Positions 15,808 through 23,571 of a stretch of DNA of 34,682 bases are shown piece by piece. Origin of the DNA: Candidatus Thiosymbion ectosymbiont of Robbea hypermnestra (lineage in GTDB: Bacteria; Pseudomonadota; Gammaproteobacteria; Chromatiales; Chromatiaceae); assembly GCA_020443945.1 (NCBI GenBank), contig JAIZWN010000676.1, forward strand, positions 1 through 34,682. Direction: 5' to 3'. Position 1 is the stretch's first letter; every line of letters starts with the position of its first letter. The notes beneath the pieces are model-generated. The model was not told the origin of the DNA. It did not search any database and saw only the letters and a list, made by a program, of their open reading frames with translations. Both the position numbers and the translations under genes were made by a program.

Positions 15808-17767
15808 TACCGCCGTCCACCGGCACCTGCGCCCCCGTGGTCTTGGCAAAGGCCGGACCGCACATCTGCACGACCAGCTCGGCAACATCCCGGCTGGTCA
15901 CCTCGGTCTTCAACAGATTGTTGCGCTTGTACTCTGCCACCGACAGGCCATAGTGCGCGGCCCTGGCGGTCACCACCTCCTCGGTCCAGATGCCGGTGTC
16001 AAATACCGCGTTGGGATGAACGGAGTTGATCCTGATCCCCTCTCCCCCCCACTCGAGGGCGGCGACCCGGGCCAACTGGTTCAGGGCCGCCTTGGAAGCG
16101 GAATAGGCGGCCGCGCCGGGACCGGGCGCCGGCACATTCTTGGAGCCGATAATCACAACGCGCCCACCCTTGAACGCCAGCTCGAGAAAGGGATGGGCCG
16201 CGCGCATCAACATCAGGTTGGCGTCCAGATTCACCGCCATCACTTTACGCCATGGCGCCAATGAAAGCTCGGCAATCCTGCAGCCGCCGGGAAACATCCC
16301 GGCGTTCAGAATCAGCATCTCCAGCCCACCAAAGGCATCCACGGTCCTCGTCAGAATCTCCCCGAGTAGGGTCTCGGACGTCACGTCGCCGACCAAACCG
16401 AGATAATCCGCCCTTGCGTACAGGGTCTGGACATCCGGATTGATATCCACCCCCACGACGGCCGCCCCTTGCGCCAACAAGGCCTCCACGCAGGCCCTTC
16501 CGATGCCGGAGGCGGCGCCGGTCACCAGGGCGACCTCCCCGGCAAACCGGGGCGGCTTACCCGCCTTTCTCAGCTTGGCCTGCTCGAGATCCCAGTATTC
16601 GACATCGAACAGCTCCCTGGCGGGCAAGGCCCGGTAGCCGCCCAATATCTCGGCGCGCTGAATGACCCCCATGGTGTGCCGGTAGATATCCGCCGTGATA
16701 CCCGCCTCCTTGGCGGAGCGCCCGACCGTGCACATCCCCAGGGCGGGATCCAGCACCACGCGCGGTGCTGGATCCAGCATGGTCTTGCGCTCTTTGGCCA
16801 GCGGCGCATTTTCGGAAAAATAATCCTTGTAGGCGGCGACATAGGCATCCAGCTCCCGGCCGACCAGCGGCAGGCGTTTGGTGCGAATCACATGATCCGG
16901 CGTGGCGGGCCCCCGTTGCGTAATCGAGTCGAGATCCCGGCGTGCAACGAAAGACATGGTCGGGGGATCCGTATAACGCCTCATGATTACGGGAAACCCC
17001 GCCGCCTCGGCAATCCGCCGTCGCAAACCCGCAAGCACAAGAGCGGCATCCCCATCGGGCTCGGCCGGGGCACAGGCGATGTCCCAAGCCCCCTGCGCCT
17101 GCAAATAGGACTCGGCCTTCCCAACCAGATAAATCATGCGCTCATAAGACTCCTCGGCGGACTCCCCGAAGGAAAAAATGCCATGGTTCAACAACACCAT
17201 GCCCAGGGTGTGCGAGGTCGCCTCGGTTGCCAGTCGCTCCGCGCAGAGGCGCGCCAGGTCGAAGCCGGGCATTACATAGGGAATGACGATAATCTCACGC
17301 CCATAGAGCTCCCGTATCCTGGCTTCGCCCCCCGGCGAATTGGTGATCGTGACTACCGCATCGGCATGGGTGTGGTCCACATATTTACCGGGGATGATGG
17401 CATGCAAAATCGCCTCGACCGAAGGGACCGGGGCCGTAGCGCGGGTCATATGGGTAACCAGCTCATTCACCATCTCTGGATCGGAGAGCGAAGACAGCCC
17501 GGCAAGCCGCTGCAAATGCGCCAGACGGACAGGGGAAAAGCCCGCTTCCTCGATGGTCTCCAGATCCCAACCGCTGCCCTTTACATAGAGAATCTCTTCC
17601 GCCTCGCCGAAACGGTTTTTCTCCGTCAGCTTGACAGAGGTATTGCCACCACCATGCAGCACCAAGGATTTTTCCCTTCCCAGCAAACGGGATGAATAGA
17701 CCCTCTGCGCAATATCGTCTCCCACCGAGATAGCGGCGGTATCCTCATGGTTCCACAAACTATTCAT
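15791..17767 (-). CDS. Class II aldolase/short-chain dehydrogenase fusion
   Basis: This protein of about 658 aa joins two enzymes. The first 400 residues are a class II (zinc) aldolase: Glu118 in PSVEAILHA, His132 and His134 in YVDHTHAD, and His195 in LLNHGIFSFG form the metal and active site. The last 250 are a short-chain dehydrogenase with LVTGAASGIG, LILNAGMFPGG and the catalytic YSASK. Fusions of this design are known, some acting on rhamnulose or rhamnulose phosphate. Here the gene heads an operon with mtnP, apt and mtnA, so an attractive reading is that the aldolase splits 5-methylthioribulose 1-phosphate (or the 5-deoxy analogue) into DHAP and an aldehyde, and the dehydrogenase reduces or oxidises the aldehyde. 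MtnB, a dehydratase, shares the aldolase fold and is an alternative activity. The start at 17767 fits the family. Confidence 0.85.
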   Translation of the reverse strand: MNSLWNHEDTAAISVGDDIAQRVYSSRLLGREKSLVLHGGGNTSVKLTEKNRFGEAEEILYVKGSGWDLETIEEAGFSPVRLAHLQRLAGLSSLSDPEMVNELVTHMTRATAPVPSVEAILHAIIPGKYVDHTHADAVVTITNSPGGEARIRELYGREIIVIPYVMPGFDLARLCAERLATEATSHTLGMVLLNHGIFSFGESAEESYERMIYLVGKAESYLQAQGAWDIACAPAEPDGDAALVLAGLRRRIAEAAGFPVIMRRYTDPPTMSFVARRDLDSITQRGPATPDHVIRTKRLPLVGRELDAYVAAYKDYFSENAPLAKERKTMLDPAPRVVLDPALGMCTVGRSAKEAGITADIYRHTMGVIQRAEILGGYRALPARELFDVEYWDLEQAKLRKAGKPPRFAGEVALVTGAASGIGRACVEALLAQGAAVVGVDINPDVQTLYARADYLGLVGDVTSETLLGEILTRTVDAFGGLEMLILNAGMFPGGCRIAELSLAPWRKVMAVNLDANLMLMRAAHPFLELAFKGGRVVIIGSKNVPAPGPGAAAYSASKAALNQLARVAALEWGGEGIRINSVHPNAVFDTGIWTEEVVTARAAHYGLSVAEYKRNNLLKTEVTSRDVAELVVQMCGPAFAKTTGAQVPVDGGNDRVV

Positions 17768-17853
17768 CCGACAACTCCGACATCGTGCCAATTATTACCG
17801 AAAAAAGACGAAAAAAATCCAGCCCAATCAGGGCGTCAATACCCCAAGATTGT

Positions 17854-18087
17854 TCAAAATGCGAAACGTACATGGCTTCTTAATCCGGCAAATTTAGATT
17901 CGCCAGTATATCGAAATGCTGTTGGTTTATTTAATGACGGCAGCCGATAAACGTCATCTTTTTCTTTTGAATGGCGGTCGACAATTCCAGCAAAAATATG
18001 ACCGCATTTATCCAAATCAAAGTCGGTAATAAGCAACCATTCGCCCGGATACTCCTTTTTCATTTCGTCCCACGTTATCTTTGTCAT
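17854..18087 (-). CDS. Hypothetical small protein, 77 aa
   Basis: No named function. The protein starts MTKITWDEMKKEYPGEWLLI, a lead I associate with a widespread group of small uncharacterised proteins often paired with a retropepsin-like protease; no such partner is visible here. It is a compact, mostly beta, soluble protein with no signal or membrane segment. The ATG at 18087 is chosen because homologue-like sequence begins there and an AGAGG lies upstream; a GTG-like extension to 18156 has no supporting site. It sits between the TIR genes and the aldolase fusion in a low-GC accessory patch. Confidence 0.65.
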   Translation of the reverse strand: MTKITWDEMKKEYPGEWLLITDFDLDKCGHIFAGIVDRHSKEKDDVYRLPSLNKPTAFRYTGESKFAGLRSHVRFAF

Positions 18088-18182
18088 GGTGAAGAAAACC
18101 TCTTTGCCTGACCGATGCATATCCGATAACGCACTACGAGGTCGGCCCGCCCTCATCGACTACCTTTAATACATTCGCGTTG

Positions 18183-18236
18183 ATTTGCGGCTGATTCTTT
18201 TTTTTGCCGCAAATGAACGCGAATAAACGCAAATGA
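18183..18236. repeat. Hairpin plus direct repeat of the CGCAAAT type
   Basis: ATTTGCGGC at 18183-18191 and GCCGCAAAT at 18206-18214 form a perfect 9-bp stem with a T-rich loop. The right arm continues into AACGCGAATAAACGCAAATGAG, a degenerate repetition of the same CGCAAAT word. Similar short-period repeats are dispersed in many gammaproteobacterial genomes. It lies downstream of the TIR gene and could also act as a weak terminator for it. Confidence 0.55.
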
Positions 18237-18283
18237 GACGAAAAGATGCACGTAGGTCAGGGATCGAAGAATGCACTTCCACC

Positions 18284-18697
18284 CTAGTTGGCTGTAAAGG
18301 TCCCTTCCAATGCTTCGGCAACTTTATTGCCCGCTTCTTCGGGAGATTGCCCTTTGAGCGCCTGGAATTCTCTCAAGGGTATGGGGACCCGATTCCAATC
18401 CATATCATCCAAAAGCACAGGGATGATCTTCTTGTTATCCGCAACCGCGGCACCCAATTCAAAGAACATCCATGGACTACGGATACTATTCGGACTGAGT
18501 ACGATAACGAGGGCACGGCTTTCCCGGAGGGCTTCCTGGAGCCTATCCTGCCAGCGTTCGCCGAGAGCCAGATCCTCGGCATCGAACCAGACCTTTACTC
18601 CACCTGCCCGTAGCGCCGCCGCAAATTCAGACACCCATGGCTCATCCTGATGAGAATAAGACAGGAAGACATCATAATGCTTTTCAGACATCGACAT
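18284..18697 (-). CDS. TIR domain protein, 137 aa
   Basis: The protein is a single classical TIR domain: YDVFLSYSHQDEPWV near the N terminus is box 1, VWFDAEDL follows, and SPWMFFELG places Glu80 at the position of the catalytic glutamate of TIR NADases. Bacterial TIR domains cleave NAD or make signalling nucleotides, often in antiphage systems. I chose the ATG at 18697 (18691 is equally possible); a GTG frame extending to 18775 only reads through another gene in the wrong frame. No separate effector, SIR2/SLOG or membrane protein lies next to it. Its start overlaps the stop of a truncated second TIR gene, so the two may be a relic of a double-TIR locus. Confidence 0.85.
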   Translation of the reverse strand: MSMSEKHYDVFLSYSHQDEPWVSEFAAALRAGGVKVWFDAEDLALGERWQDRLQEALRESRALVIVLSPNSIRSPWMFFELGAAVADNKKIIPVLLDDMDWNRVPIPLREFQALKGQSPEEAGNKVAEALEGTFTAN

Positions 18698-18818
18698 CCG
18701 CTTCATCAAGAAATGGGACTGCTCCACAAGATTTAATCTCTCGTGCAATTTGTCGAGCCACCCAAGTGTCTTCACCGGAGTGACTGACGAATACCAACCT
18801 GGATGTTTCCGTATTCAT
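18684..18818 (-). pseudogene. Truncated TIR-like gene, first 44 codons only
   Basis: An ATG at 18818 opens a 44-codon frame reading MNTETSRLVFVSHSGEDTWV, then RQIAREI and FLDEADVDV before a TGA at 18686-18684. This is the front end of a common TIR-like family whose members continue for about 80 to 100 further residues, including the catalytic glutamate; all of that is missing. The stop overlaps the first codons of the complete TIR gene. The likely history is a deletion or recombination that joined the front of one TIR gene to a different one. Translation could still occur and feed ribosomes to the second gene, but the peptide cannot be an active TIR enzyme. The frame is too short to be found by ordinary length cut-offs. 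Confidence 0.75.
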
Positions 18819-18887
18819 CCGCGAGCCTGCATCGAATCGATGAGGTGATTAGCTGCCAAGTTGCCGGTTTTCAGCCGATTAGTTCGA

Positions 18888-18957
18888 ACCTCTGCGTTCT
18901 TCGCGTCTGCGTGGTTCAATCCCTCTTCGTCTCCCTTCGCGCCTTTGCGGTTCAAAT
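18888..18957. repeat. Two tandem degenerate copies of a GGTTCAA-ending repeat
   Basis: Two copies, about 36 nt apart, share the plan CTTCGCG..TCTGCGTGGTTCAA and CTTCGCG..CTTTGCGGTTCAA. A further partial copy with TCTTTGCGGTTC lies near 31715-31743. These lie between the truncated TIR gene and carA, that is, downstream of carA, and look like a dispersed intergenic repeat rather than a regulatory site. Confidence 0.5.
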
Positions 18958-18966
18958 TGAGGCGGT

Positions 18967-20118
18967 TCATTGCTTATTTTCATGGATCAGGTCGATGAAG
19001 TGATCGAACAGGGGGGCGACGTCGTGGGGTCCGGGGCTGGCCTCGGGGTGACCCTGGAAGCCGAAGGCGGGGCGCTCCCGATGGTGGATGCCTTGCAGGG
19101 AGCCGTCGAACAGGGAGCGGTGGGTGGCCCGGACCGGCTGCGGGAGGCTGGCCTCGTCCACCGCGAAGCCGTGGTTCTGGCTGCTGATCATTACTCGGCC
19201 CGTGGCCAATTCCTGCACCGGGTGATTGGCGCCGTGGTGGCCGAATTTCATCTTGAGGGTGCGGGCCCCACAGGCCAGGGCCAGGAGCTGGTGCCCAAGG
19301 CAGATGCCGAACAGGGGGATGCCGGTCTCCAGGAGGGTGCGAATCGCCGTGATCGCATAGTCGCAGGGCTCGGGGTCTCCAGGGCCGTTGGAGAGGAAAA
19401 CGCCGTCCGGTCGCAACGCCAGAACCTCGGCGGCCGGCATCCGGGCGGGCACGACGGTGACCCGACAGCCGCGCTGCACCAGCATACGCAGGATATTACG
19501 CTTGATCCCATAGTCATAGGCGACCACATGCAGCGGCAGCCCGTCATCGGTAGGGGACAGGGCCCGCGGCGTACCTGTGCTCAGATTCCAGGCCCCTTGG
19601 GTCCACAGGTAGGGGTCGGGGGTGGTGACCTCTTGGGCGAGATCCATCCCCTGAAGGCCCGGAAAGGATTGGGCCGCTTTCCTCGCGGCGGTCTCGTCGA
19701 GGCCGTCCCCGGCCTGGATACAGCCATTCTGGGCGCCTTGCTCGCGCAGAATCCGGGTCAGGCGACGGGTGTCGATGTCGGCGATGGCCGTTACGCCGTT
19801 GCGCGCCAGGTAGTCGTCCAGGGGGGCCTGCTTACGCCAACTGCTGGCGCGCACCGGGAGATCGCGGATCACCAGTCCGGCGGCATGGACCCCGGAGGAT
19901 TCCTCGTCATCCGGGTTGACGCCGACGTTGCCGATATGGGGATAGGTGAGGGTGACCAGCTGCCGGCGGTACGAGGGGTCGGTCAGGATTTCCTGATAGC
20001 CGGTCATGGCGGTGTTGAAGACCACCTCGCCGACGCTTTGGCCGTCCGTGCCGATGGATGTGCCGCGAAAAACAGAACCGTCTTCCAGCACCAGAATGGC
20101 GGATTTTCTCACGGGCAT
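18967..20118 (-). CDS. carA: Carbamoyl-phosphate synthase small subunit
   Basis: This 383-residue glutamine amidotransferase subunit supplies ammonia for carbamoyl phosphate in arginine and pyrimidine synthesis. The N-terminal domain has GYQEILTDPSY; the amidotransferase domain carries the nucleophile Cys273 in GICLGHQ and His357/Glu359 in QGHPEASPG. The start at 20118 (MPVRKSAILVLEDG) fits homologues; an upstream extension reads through repeat sequence. Usually carB follows carA, but here the gene downstream is a TIR remnant, so carB must be elsewhere or was separated by insertion of the accessory patch. The 469-nt leader holds a hairpin described separately. Confidence 0.96.
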   Translation of the reverse strand: MPVRKSAILVLEDGSVFRGTSIGTDGQSVGEVVFNTAMTGYQEILTDPSYRRQLVTLTYPHIGNVGVNPDDEESSGVHAAGLVIRDLPVRASSWRKQAPLDDYLARNGVTAIADIDTRRLTRILREQGAQNGCIQAGDGLDETAARKAAQSFPGLQGMDLAQEVTTPDPYLWTQGAWNLSTGTPRALSPTDDGLPLHVVAYDYGIKRNILRMLVQRGCRVTVVPARMPAAEVLALRPDGVFLSNGPGDPEPCDYAITAIRTLLETGIPLFGICLGHQLLALACGARTLKMKFGHHGANHPVQELATGRVMISSQNHGFAVDEASLPQPVRATHRSLFDGSLQGIHHRERPAFGFQGHPEASPGPHDVAPLFDHFIDLIHENKQ

Positions 20119-20587
20119 CTTCCGAACAAATTGGAAAGGGGCGCCGCTGTTCGATCCCCCCCTCTCACCGGCCCTCTCCCGAGGGGAGAGGGGGGAGCGC
20201 AGAACCTCTGGTTTCGAGCCCTTTTCCCTGGTTTTTCCCGGTGGGAGGGTATCGCGAAAACCCACGCCTGGGCTTTTGCGACACCTCCTGAGAGACGGCC
20301 TTTACCGGGGACAGGCGGCAACATCGTGCCACCCACACCGCAGTGATGGCGAGCCGGTTCGCAAGGCGAAGCGGCGTCGGGTTTGCGCCCAACCGGCAGA
20401 AGGGACTACCCGCCGATCACACAGAGCACGGAGCTATCCGACTGCCGCCGCACTCCACGAGGAAACGGGGAGATTCTGCCTCTTCCCACGGTCTCGGGGG
20501 AAAAGGGGGGAGCTTATCCGCGGATGCGCAAAACCCCGAACCTTCGCCCGTTCACAAAGGGGTCGGTTCTTTGCGGACGCTATCCGG
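20119..20587. other. Intergenic leader upstream of carA, with repeat elements
   Basis: This 469-nt stretch has no supportable gene. It contains a perfect 9-bp hairpin, CCCTCTCCC at 20172-20180 and GGGAGAGGG at 20184-20192, of a kind dispersed in many proteobacteria, and a second GC-rich region near 20330-20400 with GCGAGCCGGTTCGCAAGGCG, a self-complementary-looking patch. I see no clear arginine- or pyrimidine-responsive leader and no confident promoter. Open frames on both strands here are low-complexity and repeat-derived. Confidence 0.6.
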
Positions 20588-21223
20588 TCAGTTCCCCTCG
20601 CCGGTCTTGGCGGTCGGGGTAGTGGGCGTCTCTTTCCCGGTTTCCGTGGAGGACTTGTCGCCGAAGCCGGGTTTGACGGTCGGGGTGGTTTCCTTGGGAT
20701 TGGTTTCCTTGGGGGTGGTCCCCTTCGAGGATTCCTCGATCAATTCGATGGACGCCTTGATGTGGGCTCCGTCCTCCACCGAAATGCTTTTGGCATGGAC
20801 CTTGCCGCTGAAAAAGGCCTCCTTGGTGATCGCCACTCGGCCTTTGGCGTAGACCTCACCCTCCAAGCGGCCGCTGATGGTCACATCGGTCGCCTGGATT
20901 TTGGATTCCACATTACCTTTCAAACCGATGGTCAAGTGGTGTGAATCGACCTCGATATTCCCCTTGACCGTCCCCTCGACCAGGAGATCTCCCTCTCCAC
21001 GGATGGTCCCTTCGATGGATATCTGATCGCCGATCACGCTCTGATCCACCTTCGAGGGCATCTTCGAGGATACCGCCGCGGACCTGTTGGCGAGCGGAGA
21101 ACCGGTCTCCTTCGGCTTCGGTCTCTCGAACTCCTTCGGTTTCTCGGCCTCCTTCGGCTTCTCGACTTCCCTGGTCTTGTCAACCCCCGCAACCTTTTCC
21201 ATCTCTTTCTCTTTCTTGAACAT
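20588..21223 (-). CDS. Bactofilin (polymer-forming cytoskeletal protein)
   Basis: This 211-residue protein has the three-part plan of bactofilins. Residues 1-55 are charged and disordered, with repeated KPKEAEKPKE-type Lys/Pro/Glu units. The central portion from about 60 to 165 is a hydrophobic-periodic right-handed beta helix (IEGTIRGEGDLLVEGTVKG and following turns). The C-terminal tail is Thr/Pro/Lys rich with near-repeats KETNPKETTP. Bactofilins polymerise without nucleotide and scaffold cell-shape or cell-wall enzymes at the membrane. No peptidase or other usual partner is adjacent; carA downstream is unrelated. Confidence is high for the family and low for the cellular role. Confidence 0.88.
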   Translation of the reverse strand: MFKKEKEMEKVAGVDKTREVEKPKEAEKPKEFERPKPKETGSPLANRSAAVSSKMPSKVDQSVIGDQISIEGTIRGEGDLLVEGTVKGNIEVDSHHLTIGLKGNVESKIQATDVTISGRLEGEVYAKGRVAITKEAFFSGKVHAKSISVEDGAHIKASIELIEESSKGTTPKETNPKETTPTVKPGFGDKSSTETGKETPTTPTAKTGEGN

Positions 21224-21560
21224 ACTCTGGCCTCTTTAGGAAAATCGTTTAGCCCATGACACAGGGCGAGCAAGCATACACTTCATCCAAACGCCGCCTT
21301 GGCATGTCGGTCATCGTCGCGAACAGCCTTCTACCAATGCCGGGACAAGCGCGAGAAGGGAATTGGCGCCCGGACAGCCTCCTGTCCAGGTGCTAAAGAT
21401 CGGGCCGACAGTACCCTGTTACCGAGAGGGTGTCGCAAAAGGCGATACGCTCGCCAAGAGAACGGACAACGCCGAATCGCGATTCGGGCTGCTTTCGGCT
21501 CCGGCCTGATCGGGGGGAGATTCTACAATACTCCGTGGGCTCGATGCACCAACGGGGATT
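21224..21560. other. Intergenic region upstream of the bactofilin gene
   Basis: This 337-nt stretch lies between the bactofilin start and the stop of the flavoprotein gene, both on the minus strand. It should hold the bactofilin promoter, but I cannot point to a convincing -35/-10 pair. A short run with GGCGATACGCTCGCC near 21440 is weakly palindromic. No gene is supported. Confidence 0.5.
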
Positions 21561-23015
21561 TCAGGACCCCGCCCCGGTGAGGGTCGCCAGCTCGGTGAGT
21601 CCCTCGTTCTTGGCCTCGACCTTCCCGTAGAGGTCGTAGAGGGCCGCCTGCAGGGCCTCCTCGATAACCGGATGATAGAAGGGCATACGCAACAGCCGCC
21701 CGACCGTCAGCCCCTGCTCAATGCACCAGCACAGCAGATGGGCCAGGTGCTCACCCCTGGGCGCGATCATCTCCGCGCCCAGGATGACGCCGCTCGACTT
21801 ACCGGCGTAGACCCGCAGCAGGCCCCGGTTACGGCCCATGATGAGCGCCCGCCCCACGGGCGCGAACTTGATCTGACCCACGGCGGTGGTCTCCGGGTCC
21901 AGATCGTCCCAACGCGCACCGACGAAGCAGATGTTGGGGTCGCAGAAGTTGATGGCCAGGGGCGCCTTGCGACGAAAGGCGGTGATCCGGTCCCGGGCGG
22001 CGTTGTAGCCGGCGATTTTGCCCTCGTCGCCGGCCTCGTGGAGGATCGGGCGTTCACCGTCCACGTCGCCGGCCAGAAAGACCGGCAGGTCGCCCACCTG
22101 CATCGTGTGGCGGTTGTAGGCCGGAAGGCCGCGGTCGTTCAGCGCCACGCCCAGGTTTTCCAGCCCCAGGTTCTCGACGTTGGGGACGCGGCCGATACTG
22201 CACAGGACCCGCTCCACCAGTACGCTGTGCGCGCCAGCCGTCACCCGCAACTTGTCGCCCTCCTCGGTAATCTCCGCGGCCCGTCCCAGATGGATGGGAA
22301 ACCCCTTGCCCAGCAGGTCGATGGCGCAGGCCGATACCTCCGGGTCCTGGGTGTTGCCGAGGGTGGTCAGCTGGTCGAAGCCCGTGACCCCGACGCCCAG
22401 GCGGTGCAGGCCCTGGCCCAGCTCCAGGCCGACGGTGCCCAACCCGATAACCGCCACGGAAGCGGGCAGGTCCTCCAGCTCGAAGAGGTCGTCGGTGGTG
22501 AGCACCCGCTCGCCGAAGGCCCGCCAAGCCGGGGGCACCAGGGGCCGCGAGCCGGTGGCGATGACCACGCGCCCGGCGCGGATCCGCTGGCCCGCGACCT
22601 CCAGCAGGGTAGGCGCGACGAATCGGGCATAGTCCTGGATGAACAGGTCCTCCGGCATGTTATCGGTGGAGTTGCCGAGCACCCGGTCGACAAAGGTATC
22701 CCGTAGGTCCCGGACATGCTCCATGGCCTCCCGGCCATCGAGGACCGACTCCCCGCGCCCATCGCCGATGTATTGGCTCGGCTGCCGGTGCCGGTGATAG
22801 TCCTCCGCGACCTGGAGCATGGCCTTGGACGGCATACAGCCGACCCGGGCACAGGTGGTGCCGGGCTCGCCGCCGTTGATGAGCACAAAGGACTTGCCGG
22901 CACGGCGGATCTGGCCGATGGCGTTAAGGCCGGCGGTACCCGACCCGATGACGGCGACGTCGACACTTCTCTCTTCCACTGGAGGCTCCTCTTGGGGATT
23001 GGTAATGTGGGGCAT
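21561..23015 (-). CDS. Dihydrolipoamide dehydrogenase-like flavoprotein disulfide reductase
   Basis: This 484-residue class I pyridine nucleotide-disulfide oxidoreductase has the FAD loop VAVIGSGTAGLNA, the redox-active pair Cys55/Cys60 in TTCARVGCMPSK, an NAD loop VAVIGLGTVGLELGQ, the FAD contact FLAGDVDGE and the C-terminal base pair HPVIEE. These match dihydrolipoyl dehydrogenase, although mercuric reductase and related enzymes share the plan; mercuric-specific C-terminal cysteines are absent. No 2-oxoacid dehydrogenase or lipoyl protein gene is adjacent, so a stand-alone role is likely. It is followed upstream in the genome by the DUF35/thiolase pair on the same strand after 135 nt, so joint transcription is possible. 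Confidence 0.85.
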   Translation of the reverse strand: MPHITNPQEEPPVEERSVDVAVIGSGTAGLNAIGQIRRAGKSFVLINGGEPGTTCARVGCMPSKAMLQVAEDYHRHRQPSQYIGDGRGESVLDGREAMEHVRDLRDTFVDRVLGNSTDNMPEDLFIQDYARFVAPTLLEVAGQRIRAGRVVIATGSRPLVPPAWRAFGERVLTTDDLFELEDLPASVAVIGLGTVGLELGQGLHRLGVGVTGFDQLTTLGNTQDPEVSACAIDLLGKGFPIHLGRAAEITEEGDKLRVTAGAHSVLVERVLCSIGRVPNVENLGLENLGVALNDRGLPAYNRHTMQVGDLPVFLAGDVDGERPILHEAGDEGKIAGYNAARDRITAFRRKAPLAINFCDPNICFVGARWDDLDPETTAVGQIKFAPVGRALIMGRNRGLLRVYAGKSSGVILGAEMIAPRGEHLAHLLCWCIEQGLTVGRLLRMPFYHPVIEEALQAALYDLYGKVEAKNEGLTELATLTGAGS

Positions 23016-23150
23016 TCTAATCCGGCGCCCGAGAAAAGAAAGTCGGAGAACCCGTGAAAGAAAAACGGGCCGGCGATGCCGGCCCGTCCAGGGTGGAGAG
23101 GGTAAGTTTCCGCGCCTTCGGAGGCTGTCTGACTCAGACAGTTTCTCAGG

Positions 23151-23567
23151 CTACGTGGCCTCGAAGCCGATGTAGGTCTTCTTCTCCTCGCCTTCCGTCC
23201 GTTCGAGGAAGGTCAGCTTCATGGGCGTGCCGATCTTGATCTCCTCGGGCTTGGTGAGGTCCAGACCCAGGATCTGGGCGCTGATGGCCGGGCCCTCGTC
23301 CAGGCGCACGATGCCGACGCAATAGGGATTCTTGGGGCCATAGCCCGCTTCCACCATCCGCGTCGGACCATAGAGGGTCACGGTAAAGGCCTCCAGCTTG
23401 CCCTTGCCGCTCATTTCCACCCACTCCATCTCCCCGCCGCTACAAGAGGGAGAGAAGGGACGCGGTGGCACGAAGAGCTCGCCAGAAGACTTGCACCTGG
23501 TGCCCATGAGCTTCTTCTCGTCGACATACTCGTAGAAACCGGCCGCATTGTAGAAATCTTTGCTCAT
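23151..23567 (-). CDS. DUF35 OB-fold protein with degenerate zinc ribbon
   Basis: This 138-residue protein is of the rubredoxin-like/OB-fold DUF35 family that partners thiolases. The C-terminal OB fold is evident in GKGKLEAFTVTLYGP and NPYCVGIVRLDEGP. The N-terminal ribbon normally has two CxxC pairs; here it reads GTRCKSSGELF and SPSCSGGEM, so the second cysteine of each pair is lost and zinc binding is doubtful. In archaea a DUF35 protein bridges acetoacetyl-CoA thiolase and HMG-CoA synthase. The gene lies 4 nt after the thiolase stop and the two surely form a unit. Confidence 0.88.
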   Translation of the reverse strand: MSKDFYNAAGFYEYVDEKKLMGTRCKSSGELFVPPRPFSPSCSGGEMEWVEMSGKGKLEAFTVTLYGPTRMVEAGYGPKNPYCVGIVRLDEGPAISAQILGLDLTKPEEIKIGTPMKLTFLERTEGEEKKTYIGFEAT

Positions 23568-23571
23568 GGGT

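Noticed and set aside
16469..17695. A 408-codon open frame on the plus strand opposite the aldolase fusion
   Set aside because: It mirrors a gene with clear zinc and dehydrogenase motifs, and shows no motif of its own.
18698..18775. A GTG-started extension of the TIR gene giving a 163-aa protein
   Set aside because: The extra codons are the truncated TIR gene read in a wrong frame; the correct frame gives a recognisable TIR box from 18818. The TIR gene starts at 18697 or 18691.
18888..18957. A possible tRNA because of GGTTCAA words
   Set aside because: No acceptor stem, D-arm or anticodon arm can be formed around either copy and the word recurs with a 36-nt period.
18970..20346. A 458-codon open frame on the plus strand opposite carA
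   Set aside because: It is antisense to an unmistakable carA with all catalytic residues, has low-complexity composition and no domain; it is a GC-rich shadow frame.
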